DNA of 64,000 nucleotides from an uncultured Methanoregula sp. (GCF_963667735.1 NZ_OY763919.1:1613539-1677538), one strand, 5' to 3'. Numbered from the stretch's first letter, positions 34,802 through 44,030 are shown. The notes: a model not told the origin generated them from the letters alone. A program made the numbers and translations.

Positions 34802-35593
34802 TCAAACGATCAGGCGCTTTTTCATCAGGTTGATGGAGAGGATGCAGACGATAGTCGTAAAAACGAGAATATAGGCGAGATGGATGAGGAGCATCCACGA
34901 GAACGAAGGCAGCGTGAACATCCGCATGATCGCAACGATATGGGTGAGCGGCAGGACCAGGAGGGCCACGTACTGGAGCAGCTGCGGCAGGAGCGCAAGC
35001 GGGAAGAACGTTCCCGAGAAGAGCGTCATCGGGGTGATGAAGAGGAATGCCGGGTAATTGAGCGTGTCGATCCCGGGCGTTATCGCCGTAAAACACATCC
35101 CGAGACCCGCAAACAACAACCCCCCAAGGAATGCGAGCGGGATGGCAAGCAGCGAGGCGGGGAGCGAGATGACCCCGAACGCTGCAAGGACCGGGAGCAT
35201 GATCGCGACATACATGACCGAGCGGGTGGCTCCCCAGAGGATCTCCCCTGCGATAACGTCCTCTATCGAGAGCGGGGTTGCGATCATGGCATCGAAGCTC
35301 TTCTGGTAATACATCCGGACATAGGAACCGTACGTGCACTCGAAGAACGCGGAGTTCATCACGGCAATCGCGAGAATTGCGGGTGCAATGTAGTTCACAT
35401 AGGGAATTCCGTTGATGACGCCAATGTAGGCCCCGATCCCGAGACCGATGGCAAAGAGGTAGAGGAAGGCCTCGATGAACGGGGGAAAGAAGTTCACTTT
35501 CCAGGTCCGGACAAAGACCCCGAGGTTCCGCTGCCAGACCCTGACGGCACGCCGGGTGATCCTTGGCAGGGTGAAGATGGGTACTGCGTTCAT
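34802..35593 (-). CDS. ABC-2 type transporter permease
   Basis: A 263-residue permease started at MNAVPIFTLPRITRRAV; about six membrane spans. Carries the ABC-2 conserved segment LFSGTFFPLALLPQLLQYVALLVLPLTHIV. The start overlaps the ATPase stop by four bases (ATGA), so the two proteins are probably made in stoichiometric coupling. Exports a drug, lipid-linked glycan or similar; the cargo is unknown. Confidence 0.88.
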   Translation of the reverse strand: MNAVPIFTLPRITRRAVRVWQRNLGVFVRTWKVNFFPPFIEAFLYLFAIGLGIGAYIGVINGIPYVNYIAPAILAIAVMNSAFFECTYGSYVRMYYQKSFDAMIATPLSIEDVIAGEILWGATRSVMYVAIMLPVLAAFGVISLPASLLAIPLAFLGGLLFAGLGMCFTAITPGIDTLNYPAFLFITPMTLFSGTFFPLALLPQLLQYVALLVLPLTHIVAIMRMFTLPSFSWMLLIHLAYILVFTTIVCILSINLMKKRLIV

Positions 35594-36498
35594 TCCCTGA
35601 GTGTCCTCCCGGTCAGTTTCAGAAATACATCCTCCAGCGATGCAGGACGGGTGAGCACTTTTTTGGGCTGGCACCGGTCAAAGAGGAGCCGCGCCACATC
35701 CCGGGCGGATCCGGTTGCGATCTGGATGGTATCCCCGAAGGTTTCGTAGGCGATCTCCATCCCGTCAAGGCAGGCAAGCACCCCGGGGGTGTTCTCCACT
35801 TCCACGATCTCTTCGCCAACATGCTTCCTGACGAGATCCGCAGGAGTACCTTCTTCGAGGATCTTCCCGTTGTCCATGATCACGAGCCGGTCGCAGAGCC
35901 GGGCCGCTTCGTCCAGGTAATGCGTGGTCATGACGATGGTTTTTCCTTCTGCCCGCAGGAGCCGGAGTCTCTCCCAGATCAGGTGCCGGGCCTGGGGGTC
36001 GAGGCCGATAGTCGGCTCATCGAGAATGAGCAGGTCCGGGCTGTTGACGAGCGCCCGGGCAAGGATCAGCCGCCGTTTCATTCCCCCGGAGAGTTTGTCG
36101 ACCGACACATCCCTTTTCTCCTGGAGCTGCACGAACTCCAGCAGTTCATCGGCCTTTTTTTCAGCAGCCCCGGGCAGAATGTCGAAATACCGGGCATACG
36201 TGAAGAGGTTGCCGAAGCAGGAAAAATCCGGGTCGAGATTGGTCTCCTGCGGAACAATGCCCAGCCGCTGCTTGATCTCTGCCGGGCTCTTGTCCGGGTC
36301 CATGCCGAAGACCGCAAGCTCTCCCGAGCTCCGGGGCGAGATGCAGGTGATCATCTTCATGGTGGTTGTCTTCCCGGCCCCGTTCGGGCCGAGAAACCCG
36401 AAGATCTCCCCCTTGTTCACGGAGAAGCGGATGCCGCTGACTGCAACGGTCTTCCCGTAATTCTTCCTAAGATCCTGTGCTTCGATGATGGCCGGCAT
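35590..36498 (-). CDS. ABC transporter ATP-binding protein
   Basis: A 302-residue ATPase partner of the permease. Walker A GPNGAGKTT (residues 38-46), signature LSGGMKRRL, Walker B LLILDEPTIGLD and the H-loop MTTHYLDEA are intact. The C-terminal extension after about residue 215 is the usual regulatory part of ABC-2 (CcmA-like) subunits. The pair most resembles daunorubicin-resistance-type exporters. Confidence 0.92.
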   Translation of the reverse strand: MPAIIEAQDLRKNYGKTVAVSGIRFSVNKGEIFGFLGPNGAGKTTTMKMITCISPRSSGELAVFGMDPDKSPAEIKQRLGIVPQETNLDPDFSCFGNLFTYARYFDILPGAAEKKADELLEFVQLQEKRDVSVDKLSGGMKRRLILARALVNSPDLLILDEPTIGLDPQARHLIWERLRLLRAEGKTIVMTTHYLDEAARLCDRLVIMDNGKILEEGTPADLVRKHVGEEIVEVENTPGVLACLDGMEIAYETFGDTIQIATGSARDVARLLFDRCQPKKVLTRPASLEDVFLKLTGRTLRE

Positions 36499-36540
36499 AA
36501 TCCTGTTTTTTGTTTGCCCGTTGTTGTGTCCCGGAAGAGA

Positions 36541-36966
36541 TCAGCTGCTCCCTTCCGGCTTGATGAGCACAATGCCTGCGATCAGGACGGCAAGGAGGGC
36601 AACCGTTCCCACGAGCACATACGGGTCAACCGATCCCATGTTGTACACCAGGACATGCCGGATCATGCCGGTCAGGCCGGCGGTGAGCAGGGCCCGCACT
36701 TCCACGTGCTTTGTCCTGAAGTAGACCGTCACGGTCTCGAAGAGGACGATGATCGTGATGGTCAGAAGGATCGAATTGATCACGCCGATAATCAGGTTAT
36801 TGGTAAAATCCCTGTTTGCGATCATCTGGGCTATCAGCTGTGCAGCATCGTAGACCGAAAACAACGCGATGATCGTGAGCATGACTGCCACGATCATGTA
36901 GAAGATCATCGGTACTGCCGAGAAGAATTTTATGATAAATTCGGCAGGCCCCATCTGTTCTGCCAT
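36541..36966 (-). CDS. PsiE-like membrane protein
   Basis: A 141-residue protein with four hydrophobic segments and the PsiE-type centre FETVTVYFRTKHVEVRALLTAGLTGMIRHVLVYN. The family is named after a phosphate-starvation-induced E. coli gene of uncertain role. Not obviously tied to its neighbours; 42 bp lie between it and the ABC ATPase start. Confidence 0.8.
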   Translation of the reverse strand: MAEQMGPAEFIIKFFSAVPMIFYMIVAVMLTIIALFSVYDAAQLIAQMIANRDFTNNLIIGVINSILLTITIIVLFETVTVYFRTKHVEVRALLTAGLTGMIRHVLVYNMGSVDPYVLVGTVALLAVLIAGIVLIKPEGSS

Positions 36967-37051
36967 ATATCAATCACCGGTTCGGATGTGATAGTGTTGC
37001 CAAGAGTCTATGATAAAATATTGGGTGGATACAGACCCGGTATCTCGCGGG

Positions 37052-37519
37052 TTATTTCCCAAGTCGCCTGACCGCTTCGGAAGCTGCATCCCTCACATCG
37101 GAGAACGGATCGCGGGAAAGTTCCCGCAGGGGTTCGAGCGCCCGCCGGTCCATAAGCCTGCCCAGTACCTGCGCAGCGCCGATCCTGACCTGGAGATCCT
37201 TGTCTTTCAGGCAGGCTATGAGTGGCCCGGCAGCGGCCGGGTCCCGGATCTTCCCAAGGCCGGCGATTGCCGCGGCCCGTACGGAGGGGTCGGGATCGTC
37301 AAGTGCCCTGACAAGGAACGGGACCGCTGCGGAATCCCCAAGCCGGCCGAGGGAGAGGACAACCTCCATCCGGACCGGCCCGCTCGTATCGTCAAGGGCG
37401 GCTCCCAGCGGCCCGGCAGCAGCAGGATCGCCGGATTTGCCCAGCAATGTTGCAGCTTCTTTCCGTTCTTTTACCGTTGCGCCGTTCAGCCCGGAAGCGA
37501 GCCGGCCAATGTCCGCCAT
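37052..37519 (-). CDS. HEAT-repeat (PBS lyase-type) protein
   Basis: A 155-residue protein built of about five HEAT repeats: DPAAAGPLGAALDD, DSAAVPFLVRALDDPDPSVRAAAIAGLGKI, DPAAAGPLIACLKDKDLQVRIGAAQVLGRL and so on. It presumably binds a protein or a prosthetic group. Helical solenoid only, with no catalytic motif. It lies 14 bp from the gene upstream of it. Confidence 0.82.
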   Translation of the reverse strand: MADIGRLASGLNGATVKERKEAATLLGKSGDPAAAGPLGAALDDTSGPVRMEVVLSLGRLGDSAAVPFLVRALDDPDPSVRAAAIAGLGKIRDPAAAGPLIACLKDKDLQVRIGAAQVLGRLMDRRALEPLRELSRDPFSDVRDAASEAVRRLGK

Positions 37520-37533
37520 AACGCTTCGGAGCC

Positions 37534-37881
37534 TCAGTGTTCGCAGGAATACCCGGACTCGTAGGCATCGATCACTTTCTTGGCAATCTCCGGCGAGAGC
37601 CGGTCGTGGACGAGATGGACGAGCGCCTCGACGTCCTCGACCGGGAGGCAGCCCATGCTCTCCTCGCCCTTTTCTATGAGCCCGGTGATGTAGGTCAGTT
37701 CCTCGTCGCTGAGTCGGCCGATCCTTCCCAGAAAGTCATTGCTGTCTTCGGAGAAGTGGTTGGAGACCGGCGGGAGGATCGAATGGAACGTATGTCCCGA
37801 ACCCGAGCAGGTCAGCTCGCCGCATTCGGGGGCAAGCTTTTTGAGAATGGCAATATCCTTTTCTGAAAGATCCCGTGGCAT
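37534..37881 (-). CDS. Small helical protein, function unknown
   Basis: About 115 residues if started at MPRDLSEKDIAILKKLAPECGE; the frame opens 13 codons earlier at 37920. Helix-rich and acidic, with two Cys in the N-terminal third (PECGELTC) and a C-terminal CEH. SLSDEELTYITG and DRLSPEIAKKVIDAY suggest a histone- or EF-hand-free helical bundle. I do not recognise the family; likely lineage-restricted. Confidence 0.55.
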   Translation of the reverse strand: MPRDLSEKDIAILKKLAPECGELTCSGSGHTFHSILPPVSNHFSEDSNDFLGRIGRLSDEELTYITGLIEKGEESMGCLPVEDVEALVHLVHDRLSPEIAKKVIDAYESGYSCEH

Positions 37882-38011
37882 GGTAACCGTCCTGAAATAG
37901 TGTTTGCGGGTGCGAGGCATATTCCTGCCGATGGATACACAAAAAAGGATCCGCCCGGTACGATACTACGAAATCCCGCCTGCAGGAATGACGCCCGTTG
38001 GAAAAAAAGGA

Positions 38012-38425
38012 TCAGAAATATTTCCCAAGCCAGCTCTTGATGCCGGCAAAGAATCCGCCGCTGTTCCTGGAACCGCTCTTGGAGCCGGAGGAAGATCTCC
38101 TGATGGGCTTGGCCTCTTTCTCGACCCTTGGCTCCAGAATCTGCTTCTCGGGCCGGGTGATGGTCCGCCGGGGGGCCGGGGATTCCCGCACGGGAATATC
38201 CCGGAGATTGCCCTGGGGTTCGTCATCCATGGGTTCAAATCCCCAGGCAAAACCGATCTTATATGCCTGTTCATTCTGCCGGATCCAGTTGGCAGCGTTC
38301 ATGTACCCGCGATCTTCGGCCTTTTTAATCGTGTCCTGGTGATCCTGCGTGAAGTGAATCTCGCGCTGAAGGGCGATTAACTCCTCATACGCTCTTCCGG
38401 GAACCTTGATCTTCTCCCTGCTCAT
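38012..38425 (-). CDS. Uncharacterised protein with basic C-terminal tail
   Basis: A 137-residue protein. Residues 1-75 are helical, with QREIHFTQDHQDTIKKAEDRGYMNAANWIRQNEQAYKIGFAWGF, a conserved-looking domain; residues 85-125 are Arg/Lys/Ser-rich and probably disordered; the end is FFAGIKSWLGKYF, an amphipathic helix that could bind membrane. No family recognised. Confidence 0.6.
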   Translation of the reverse strand: MSREKIKVPGRAYEELIALQREIHFTQDHQDTIKKAEDRGYMNAANWIRQNEQAYKIGFAWGFEPMDDEPQGNLRDIPVRESPAPRRTITRPEKQILEPRVEKEAKPIRRSSSGSKSGSRNSGGFFAGIKSWLGKYF

Positions 38426-38455
38426 AACTCTTCATATAGGGTTATGCAGGGATAG

Positions 38456-38466
38456 ACTATAAAATG
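38456..38466. promoter_or_regulatory. TATA-like box between divergent small genes
   Basis: CTATAAAATG on the plus strand, read as CATTTTATAG on the minus, lies about 30 bp upstream of the gene starting at 38425. That spacing suits a near-leaderless transcript on the minus strand. It could also serve the small plus-strand gene, with a long leader. Confidence 0.4.
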
Positions 38467-38597
38467 TTTCCTCATAAATACGCGGAAATTACGGGCTATT
38501 TGGTATCCGGATTGTACGAATCGGTCAGAACACGCATCGCACAAAATTGATAAGGATTCCGGTCAATTGTCCACCATATCAGGTTTGGAGGAGGACC

Positions 38598-38789
38598 ATG
38601 ACAAAAGTTACCTATGAAGGAGACGATTTCAAGCGGATGCACAGGACCGACCTGCTTGCCCTGCAGCGGCTGGTCGATGCAAAGAAGTACGGTATCCACG
38701 AGGTCAAGTACAAGGATACAACGATCAAGGTTGAGATAAAAAAGAAGGGCCTGTCGGATATCGTTGTCAAACGGTTCCGGGCGATCTGA
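38598..38789 (+). CDS. 63-residue basic protein, function unknown
   Basis: Started at MTKVTYEGDDFKRMHRTDLL; GGAGGAGG seven bases upstream is an excellent ribosome binding site, which supports it as real. Small, basic and helical then beta: LLALQRLVDAKKYGIHEVKYKDTTIKVEIKKKGLSDIVVKRF. No family recognised. It stands alone between the divergent gene and the inverted-repeat region. Confidence 0.6.
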   Translation: MTKVTYEGDDFKRMHRTDLLALQRLVDAKKYGIHEVKYKDTTIKVEIKKKGLSDIVVKRFRAI

Positions 38790-39255
38790 CCGGACCGGTC
38801 CCCGGATCGATCCCCTTTTACGCATTTTCCTTTTTTCGGTATGAAGTATCTCAAGACCGGTCTCCGGGAACCGGCTGTTTCCGAAAGGAACGGGCGTGTT
38901 GATCTCCCGGCAGTTACGGTCCGGTGGATTTGTTGGGGGGTCTGTGGTGAAAAAATATTGTGCACCCGCTGGCCATGAATCGAAATTGTCCGCCGTAATT
39001 TTAGATTTATTACTGCATTTTTGGAGAATGAATTTCCAAACTTTCACCACAGACCCCCCCATGCCCCGATCATTTTTCCGTAAAAAATGAGTCAACATTA
39101 TACCGGAGAACCAGGGCTCTTTTGAGTTTTGCAGGTGAGGGGGGTCGGGAGGGATAATTTGCGCGAGCCGTCGTCCGCATGGTCAGACCGTTCTCCGGTG
39201 CACCCTGTACGCAATCGGCTTTTTGTAGACCGGGCATCAACCGGTAGGTGCTCTG
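38790..39255. other. 466-bp intergenic region with an inverted-repeat element
   Basis: No coding frame is supported. It contains the 18-bp perfect inverted repeat listed separately, an inner TTGGA...TCCAA palindrome near 39021-39039, and pyrimidine-rich sequence after 39120. It precedes the small Cys-rich gene. Confidence 0.55.
38935..39059. repeat. Perfect 18-bp inverted repeat around an 89-bp core
   Basis: Left arm 38935-38952 (GGGGGGTCTGTGGTGAAA) is the exact reverse complement of the right arm 39042-39059 (TTTCACCACAGACCCCCC). The core is A+T-rich with its own small palindrome. Size and layout fit a miniature inverted-repeat element or a long-stem structured RNA; no flanking target duplication was seen. 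Confidence 0.75.
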
Positions 39256-39528
39256 ATGACCTACCTGAACTGGGGCTGTGATCCCTTGAAAGAGGAATGT
39301 GAATCCTGCCTCGATGCCCTGTGCAATGCGTGTGCGGAACGGTTCAGGAAAAATCCCGGAAAAAACGAACCTCCGGAGGGTCTTGAAATAATCGGCGAGG
39401 ACTTCCTGGAACCTGACTGTGACAATTGCGATCTGGAGAAGAAGCCAGACTGTCCTCACTGTGAGATTGTCCTGCATGTCTGCCGGAACTGCCGGGATGC
39501 GGGAACCTGCGAATTCAGAATCTGCTGA
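39256..39528 (+). CDS. Small cysteine-rich protein, function unknown
   Basis: A 90-residue acidic protein with 13 cysteines: CESCLDALCNAC near residues 15-26, CDNC, CPHC, CRNC and CEFRIC later. Paired CxxC spacing suggests two to three zinc or iron-sulfur sites. TAGGTG before the ATG is a plausible ribosome binding site. I do not recognise a family. The spacing resembles small metal-binding proteins of anaerobes. Confidence 0.6.
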   Translation: MTYLNWGCDPLKEECESCLDALCNACAERFRKNPGKNEPPEGLEIIGEDFLEPDCDNCDLEKKPDCPHCEIVLHVCRNCRDAGTCEFRIC

Positions 39529-39744
39529 AAAACGGATCCTGGCAGATCCTTCCCATGGCCCGCCGCGATATACGGACCCTGCCTGCAGCCTATGCATCCT
39601 TCTGCCGAACCGTTCCCGCAACTGTGGCGCGGGCACGAAAGAGAAACGGCCGTGTGTGACCGGTTGTTACCCGACACCCTCAGGAGTCGGATGGCGCACG
39701 CTCTCCGGGAAAAGTTTTACAGAACCGGACCCTGAGCGCAAAAG

Positions 39745-39819
39745 TGCTGCTATGGGGATTCGAACCCCAGTCGCGAGCGTGAGAGGCTCGCATGATTGGC
39801 CGGACTACACTATAGCAGC
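39745..39819 (-). tRNA. trnE: tRNA-Glu (anticodon CUC)
   Basis: Cloverleaf on the minus strand: acceptor GCTGCTA pairs with TAGCAGC plus discriminator A; D-arm GTGTAGTCCGGCCAATCAT; anticodon stem CGAGC/GCTCG with loop CTCTCAC, anticodon CTC; T-arm GGGGTTCGAATCCCC. The D-loop sequence matches archaeal tRNA-Glu. CCA is not encoded. 75 nt, no intron. Confidence 0.95.
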
Positions 39820-39840
39820 AGTTGCTCACTAAAATGGGCG

Positions 39841-39850
39841 ATATTTTTAC
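39841..39850 (-). promoter_or_regulatory. TATA box of tRNA-Glu
   Basis: GTAAAAATAT on the minus strand is centred about 27 bp upstream of the mature 5' end, the expected distance for an archaeal tRNA promoter. Confidence 0.5.
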
Positions 39851-39990
39851 TTAAAGGTTCTCTGTCTTCGCCCTCAAGGAACCCGCCCCTGCGGGAGGAC
39901 CCCTTATGGTCAGGCTCTTCATGGGGGATGTCCGCGCAGTAAATGCCTAACCGGTGACCGGGTGGCGATCCCTGCCTGCGATCCTGTGAT

Positions 39991-42900
39991 TCATGCCCGG
40001 GATACCCTGCGGTAACCGCTCTTCTGGACATGGATCTCGAACCGGGCCCCCTGCTGCGGCTCCCCGGTCTCCCGAATGGAGAGCCCGGTGATGGAGAGGA
40101 TCTCCCGAGCAAGGAAGAGCCCGAAGCCGGTGTGCCGGCCAAACCCCCGGTCAAATATGCGCTCCTTGTCGCTTGCAGGAACCCCGATGCCATCATCCTC
40201 GCAGACAATGACCAGATCCTCCCCGGTCTCCCGGTACGAGAACCGGATCCTGGTGATCTTCTCGCCATACCGGAGAGCATTCTCGATCAGGTTGTAAAAG
40301 ACTTTCACGAGCAGCGGATCTGCGTAAATCTCAATTGCGTCAAGATCCGCTTCGAACCTTACGCTGCCAAACGGCAACTGGATGGCAGCCTCCCTGACGG
40401 TATCTGCAACCTGCTGCCACCGGGGGCTGTTCACCCCGATATCCTGGTACATGCCGGTGAACGTGATCTGGTGCTCAATGTTCTTTGCAGCGGTCTCTGC
40501 CTGCCGGATGAACTCCTGTTCCTTCTCACCCGGTATCCTTTGTTTTAAGAGTTCCAGGTACCCGGACACTGCGGTGACCTGGTTGATGATATCGTGACGC
40601 GTTATGCTGCTCATCAGGTTGAGCTTCTTGTTGATCTGCTGCAGGGCCTCCTCGGCATGTTTCAGGTCTGAAATATCGACAAAGGATGCAACGCTGTTTG
40701 AAGAACCGGCAATCACGTCTACATAGACTATGCATTCATGGACTGCTGCCGATGCATCGACGAGCCGGGCCTCGTACCGCCGGGGAGCAAGGGAAGGATC
40801 TTTTCTGCGGGCATAATGATACTGCTTCATCCGTTCCACGTCCTCGGGATAAATGAAATCGGTCCAGCTCCTCAGGTTCTCCTGCTCCTCCTTTTTGACC
40901 CCGGTGAGATTCTCCCACGTGCTGTTGGCAAGGAGGATCTTCGTATCGGGGGCGATGATGATGGTTGCCGCCCCGGTGTTCTCGAAAATGGACCGGTAGA
41001 GGTTTTCAGATGCTTTCAGGGATTCCTCCTGGCGCCGGCGTTCCGTGATGTCCCGGATAATGCCTTCAATCCCCTGGACGGTGCCTTCAGCATCCGAATA
41101 GACCTGGCTGTTGGTGGATACCGTGACAACGGAACCGTCTTTTCGTCTGAGGTTCGCGATATAATCCTTCACGGACCCGGTCTCTTTTATGGTTTTGAGC
41201 AGTCTGGTCCGGTCAGACGGGTCTGCATAGATCTTCTCCGCAATGTTCCATCCCAGGATCTCGTCAGCGGAATCGTATCCCAGCAACCGTACCCCGGAAG
41301 GGCTTATCATGACAAGGTTTCCGTCCCGGTCTGACCGATAGTACGCATCCTGGATGTTATCCAGGATTGTGCGGTATTTCTCTTCGCTTCCCCGGAGATT
41401 CTTTTCCGTGTTCTTCAGTTCGGTAATATCATTCAGGGTCTCAACTGCGCCGATGACGGCTCCCCCTGCATCCCGGATAAGGGCTGCAGTGAAATGAAGC
41501 CAGGTCCCCTCTGGTCCCATGTGCGGGAAGAAATCGGTTGCTTCGTACCCTCCGTCAATGAGCGTCGACCGGGTATATTTGTCGGAGTACCACACGGGGA
41601 TCTTCTCAACCGTGCCGTCAATAAGGAGATCGGCCAGACAGGGACGTTCCTCTTGATAAAACGCCCTCCACTGCTGGTTTGTCCCCGCTACATCCCTGGC
41701 GAGAATTCCGCTGTACTTTTCCAGGGCCCTGTTCCACTGTATGATGCGGTGGTCTTTGTCAATGACGAACTGGGGGATCGGCGATCCCTGTATTATAGCG
41801 CTCAGCCGGCTCTCGCTCTCGTGGAGAGCCACTTCGGCCCGTCGCCGGTCGGTGATGTCATGGATCACCGAATAGAAGAGCTGCCTTCCTCCAACGGTTA
41901 TCGGGCCGGAATAGATCTCAACATTCCGGTCTTCGCCTCCTGCCAGATAATGGGTGGTGAAAAAGTGCTTCTCTTTTTTGCTCTTTGCAACCTGGAGATC
42001 CTGAAGGACTTTTGCTCTCGCAAGCCGGTTGATATCGTAAATCCCCATCGATGTCAGTTTTTCGAGGGGATAACCGTAATATTCACAGGCCGCCGTGTTG
42101 GCGTCAACGATCTGCCCCGATTCCGGGTCGATGAGCAGGGACACAGAATAGTTCTCGTAGAACAGGGATCGGTACTGTTGCTCGCGTTCCCGGACTGCGG
42201 TTTCATTGGCTTTCACCTCGGAAACATCTTCGAGCGTCTCGACAGCACCGATAACCTGCCCCTGCTCATCGTGTATCGGTGCAGCGGTGAAGTAGAGCCA
42301 GGTTCCCTTTGGTCCCATATGCGGGAAGAAGTCGGTGGCCTCGTACGCTCCTTCAATATACCTCGACTTGCTGTATTTTCCTTGGTACCACTGCGGGATC
42401 TTCTCCACTGTACCGTTCACCAGGAGATCTGCCATACAGGGGCGTTCGGATGGGTAAAACGCCCGCCACTGCTGGCTGGTGCCGACAACCTCTTCCGCTT
42501 TCACCCCGCTGTACACTTCGAGTGCCCGGTTCCAGCTGATGACCTTGTGGTCCCTGTCGATAACGAACTGCGGGATGGGAGATCCATTGACAATCCCCTG
42601 CAGTTTTTGCTCGCTCTTGCGCAGGGCATCCTGCCCGAACCTGAGCTCCTCGTACTGTGCCCGCATCTCCTCTTCTGCGGCAGTGATCTGTTCGTAGGCA
42701 GCCCTCAGCTCGTCAAGGGTCTTTGTCTGTACCGTGACATCCTTGAAGATCCCTTCGATTCCCTGGAAATTGCCGTCAGCGTCAAAATATTTGTGGCTGC
42801 TTGTTATGACCGGCACCGCTTTCCCGTCCCTTCTCTTCAGGGTCACTTCAAAGTTCGTTACCGATCCTGTCCGGTTGATCTCGGCAAGGAATTCGTTTCG

Positions 42901-43899
42901 CTGCTCTGGATGGAAGTAGGTGGTGAGTGCGATGTTCTTGCCGATAAGGTCGGATGCGAAATCATATCCCAACAGGGGTGCAATGGAGGGGCTGGCAAGG
43001 ATGAGGTTTCCCTCCGTATCGCTCCGGTAGTACACATCCTGGATGTTCTCCAGGATGCTCCGATATTTGGTCTCGCTCTCCCTGAGTGCCCGGATTGCGG
43101 CTCTCTCTGCAGTGGTATCCCTCATCGTCTCGATGGCGCCTGCCCGCCTGCCGTTCTCGTCATAGAACGGCGTGGCTTTGATCCAGAGGACCATCTCTTT
43201 TTCCTGCGGGCGGGCCCGGGTGGTCTGGGCGATCAGGGCTGAACCCTCGCGCCGGATATCTTCATATCCCAGTTCTGCGAGCCTGGCATCGTCCGCGTCT
43301 ATCAGGTCGATGAGCATGGGCCTTTTTGTACCGTAAAACGGAACCGCATAGAGAGAATCGCCTTTCTCCAGGATATCTGGTGCCCTGACGCCGGTCATCT
43401 CTTCTATTGCCATGTTCCATGCAATGACCCGGCTCTCATGGTTGATGGCAAAGGTCGCCTCCGGCAGGTGGTTGAGGATCTCGGCCATCCTCTTCTCGGA
43501 CTGGCGCTGGAAATCCTCAGCCCGCTTCTGCCGGACCGATTTGATGATGATATTTTTCAGTTCGGCAAACTGCGATGTCGGATCTCCCCCTTTCTGGAGA
43601 TAAAAATCCACTCCGCTGTTGAGCGCCTCGATGATCACCTCTTCCCTGCCCCTGCCGGTGAAGATGATGAACGGGATCGTCTCTCCTCTCCCCCGCAGGG
43701 TCTGCAAAAAGCCGATGCCGTCCATCTCCGGCATCTGGTAGTCGGATATGATGGCATCGTACTCTTTTTTCTCCAGAACCTGGAGCGCCTCAGCTGCAGA
43801 AAGAGCTGTATCTACCAGAAAATCCGGTGCCTGTTCCAGGAACAGCTTGGCGATCTCGAGAAGGTCTGCCTCGTCATCAACGTACAGGACCGAGATCAT
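39991..43899 (-). CDS. Giant hybrid sensor kinase: receiver, seven PAS domains, histidine kinase
   Basis: A 1302-residue cytosolic protein started at MISVLYVDDEADLLE (the frame opens eight codons earlier). Residues 1-125 are a receiver domain with phospho-acceptor Asp53 in ISDYQMPEMDG. Seven PAS domains follow, most with PAC-like FKD/DIT endings. The kinase core has the H-box-like MSSITRHDIINQVTAVSGYLELL, N-box VFYNLIENALRYG, and G boxes EDDGIGVPASDKERIF and GFGLFLAREIL. PAS3 and PAS5 are near copies (WNRALE.YSG..A..V.GT..QWRAFY), as are PAS2 and PAS6, so an internal duplication built the array. No HAMP or membrane span is seen. Confidence 0.92.
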   Translation of the reverse strand: MISVLYVDDEADLLEIAKLFLEQAPDFLVDTALSAAEALQVLEKKEYDAIISDYQMPEMDGIGFLQTLRGRGETIPFIIFTGRGREEVIIEALNSGVDFYLQKGGDPTSQFAELKNIIIKSVRQKRAEDFQRQSEKRMAEILNHLPEATFAINHESRVIAWNMAIEEMTGVRAPDILEKGDSLYAVPFYGTKRPMLIDLIDADDARLAELGYEDIRREGSALIAQTTRARPQEKEMVLWIKATPFYDENGRRAGAIETMRDTTAERAAIRALRESETKYRSILENIQDVYYRSDTEGNLILASPSIAPLLGYDFASDLIGKNIALTTYFHPEQRNEFLAEINRTGSVTNFEVTLKRRDGKAVPVITSSHKYFDADGNFQGIEGIFKDVTVQTKTLDELRAAYEQITAAEEEMRAQYEELRFGQDALRKSEQKLQGIVNGSPIPQFVIDRDHKVISWNRALEVYSGVKAEEVVGTSQQWRAFYPSERPCMADLLVNGTVEKIPQWYQGKYSKSRYIEGAYEATDFFPHMGPKGTWLYFTAAPIHDEQGQVIGAVETLEDVSEVKANETAVREREQQYRSLFYENYSVSLLIDPESGQIVDANTAACEYYGYPLEKLTSMGIYDINRLARAKVLQDLQVAKSKKEKHFFTTHYLAGGEDRNVEIYSGPITVGGRQLFYSVIHDITDRRRAEVALHESESRLSAIIQGSPIPQFVIDKDHRIIQWNRALEKYSGILARDVAGTNQQWRAFYQEERPCLADLLIDGTVEKIPVWYSDKYTRSTLIDGGYEATDFFPHMGPEGTWLHFTAALIRDAGGAVIGAVETLNDITELKNTEKNLRGSEEKYRTILDNIQDAYYRSDRDGNLVMISPSGVRLLGYDSADEILGWNIAEKIYADPSDRTRLLKTIKETGSVKDYIANLRRKDGSVVTVSTNSQVYSDAEGTVQGIEGIIRDITERRRQEESLKASENLYRSIFENTGAATIIIAPDTKILLANSTWENLTGVKKEEQENLRSWTDFIYPEDVERMKQYHYARRKDPSLAPRRYEARLVDASAAVHECIVYVDVIAGSSNSVASFVDISDLKHAEEALQQINKKLNLMSSITRHDIINQVTAVSGYLELLKQRIPGEKEQEFIRQAETAAKNIEHQITFTGMYQDIGVNSPRWQQVADTVREAAIQLPFGSVRFEADLDAIEIYADPLLVKVFYNLIENALRYGEKITRIRFSYRETGEDLVIVCEDDGIGVPASDKERIFDRGFGRHTGFGLFLAREILSITGLSIRETGEPQQGARFEIHVQKSGYRRVSRA

Positions 43900-44030
43900 G
43901 GTATTCACACACCGGATGGGCAAGCATCACTTTCCCTGAATCGGTTATAATAGTATCCCCCGCCGGAGGTGGGGTTTTCACTGTCCTTGCAGGTCCACTC
44001 TGGCGGCAGGGTTCCTGCTTCCATGGACAA

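Noticed and set aside
35821..37071. 416-residue frame opposite the ABC ATPase and PsiE-like genes
   Set aside because: Spans two real genes and the gap between them on the other strand; no recognisable domain.
41494..43242. 582-residue open frame antisense to the giant kinase
   Set aside because: It lies entirely opposite a strongly supported multi-domain protein and shows no domain of its own; codon bias of a moderately GC-rich genome explains the long antisense frame.
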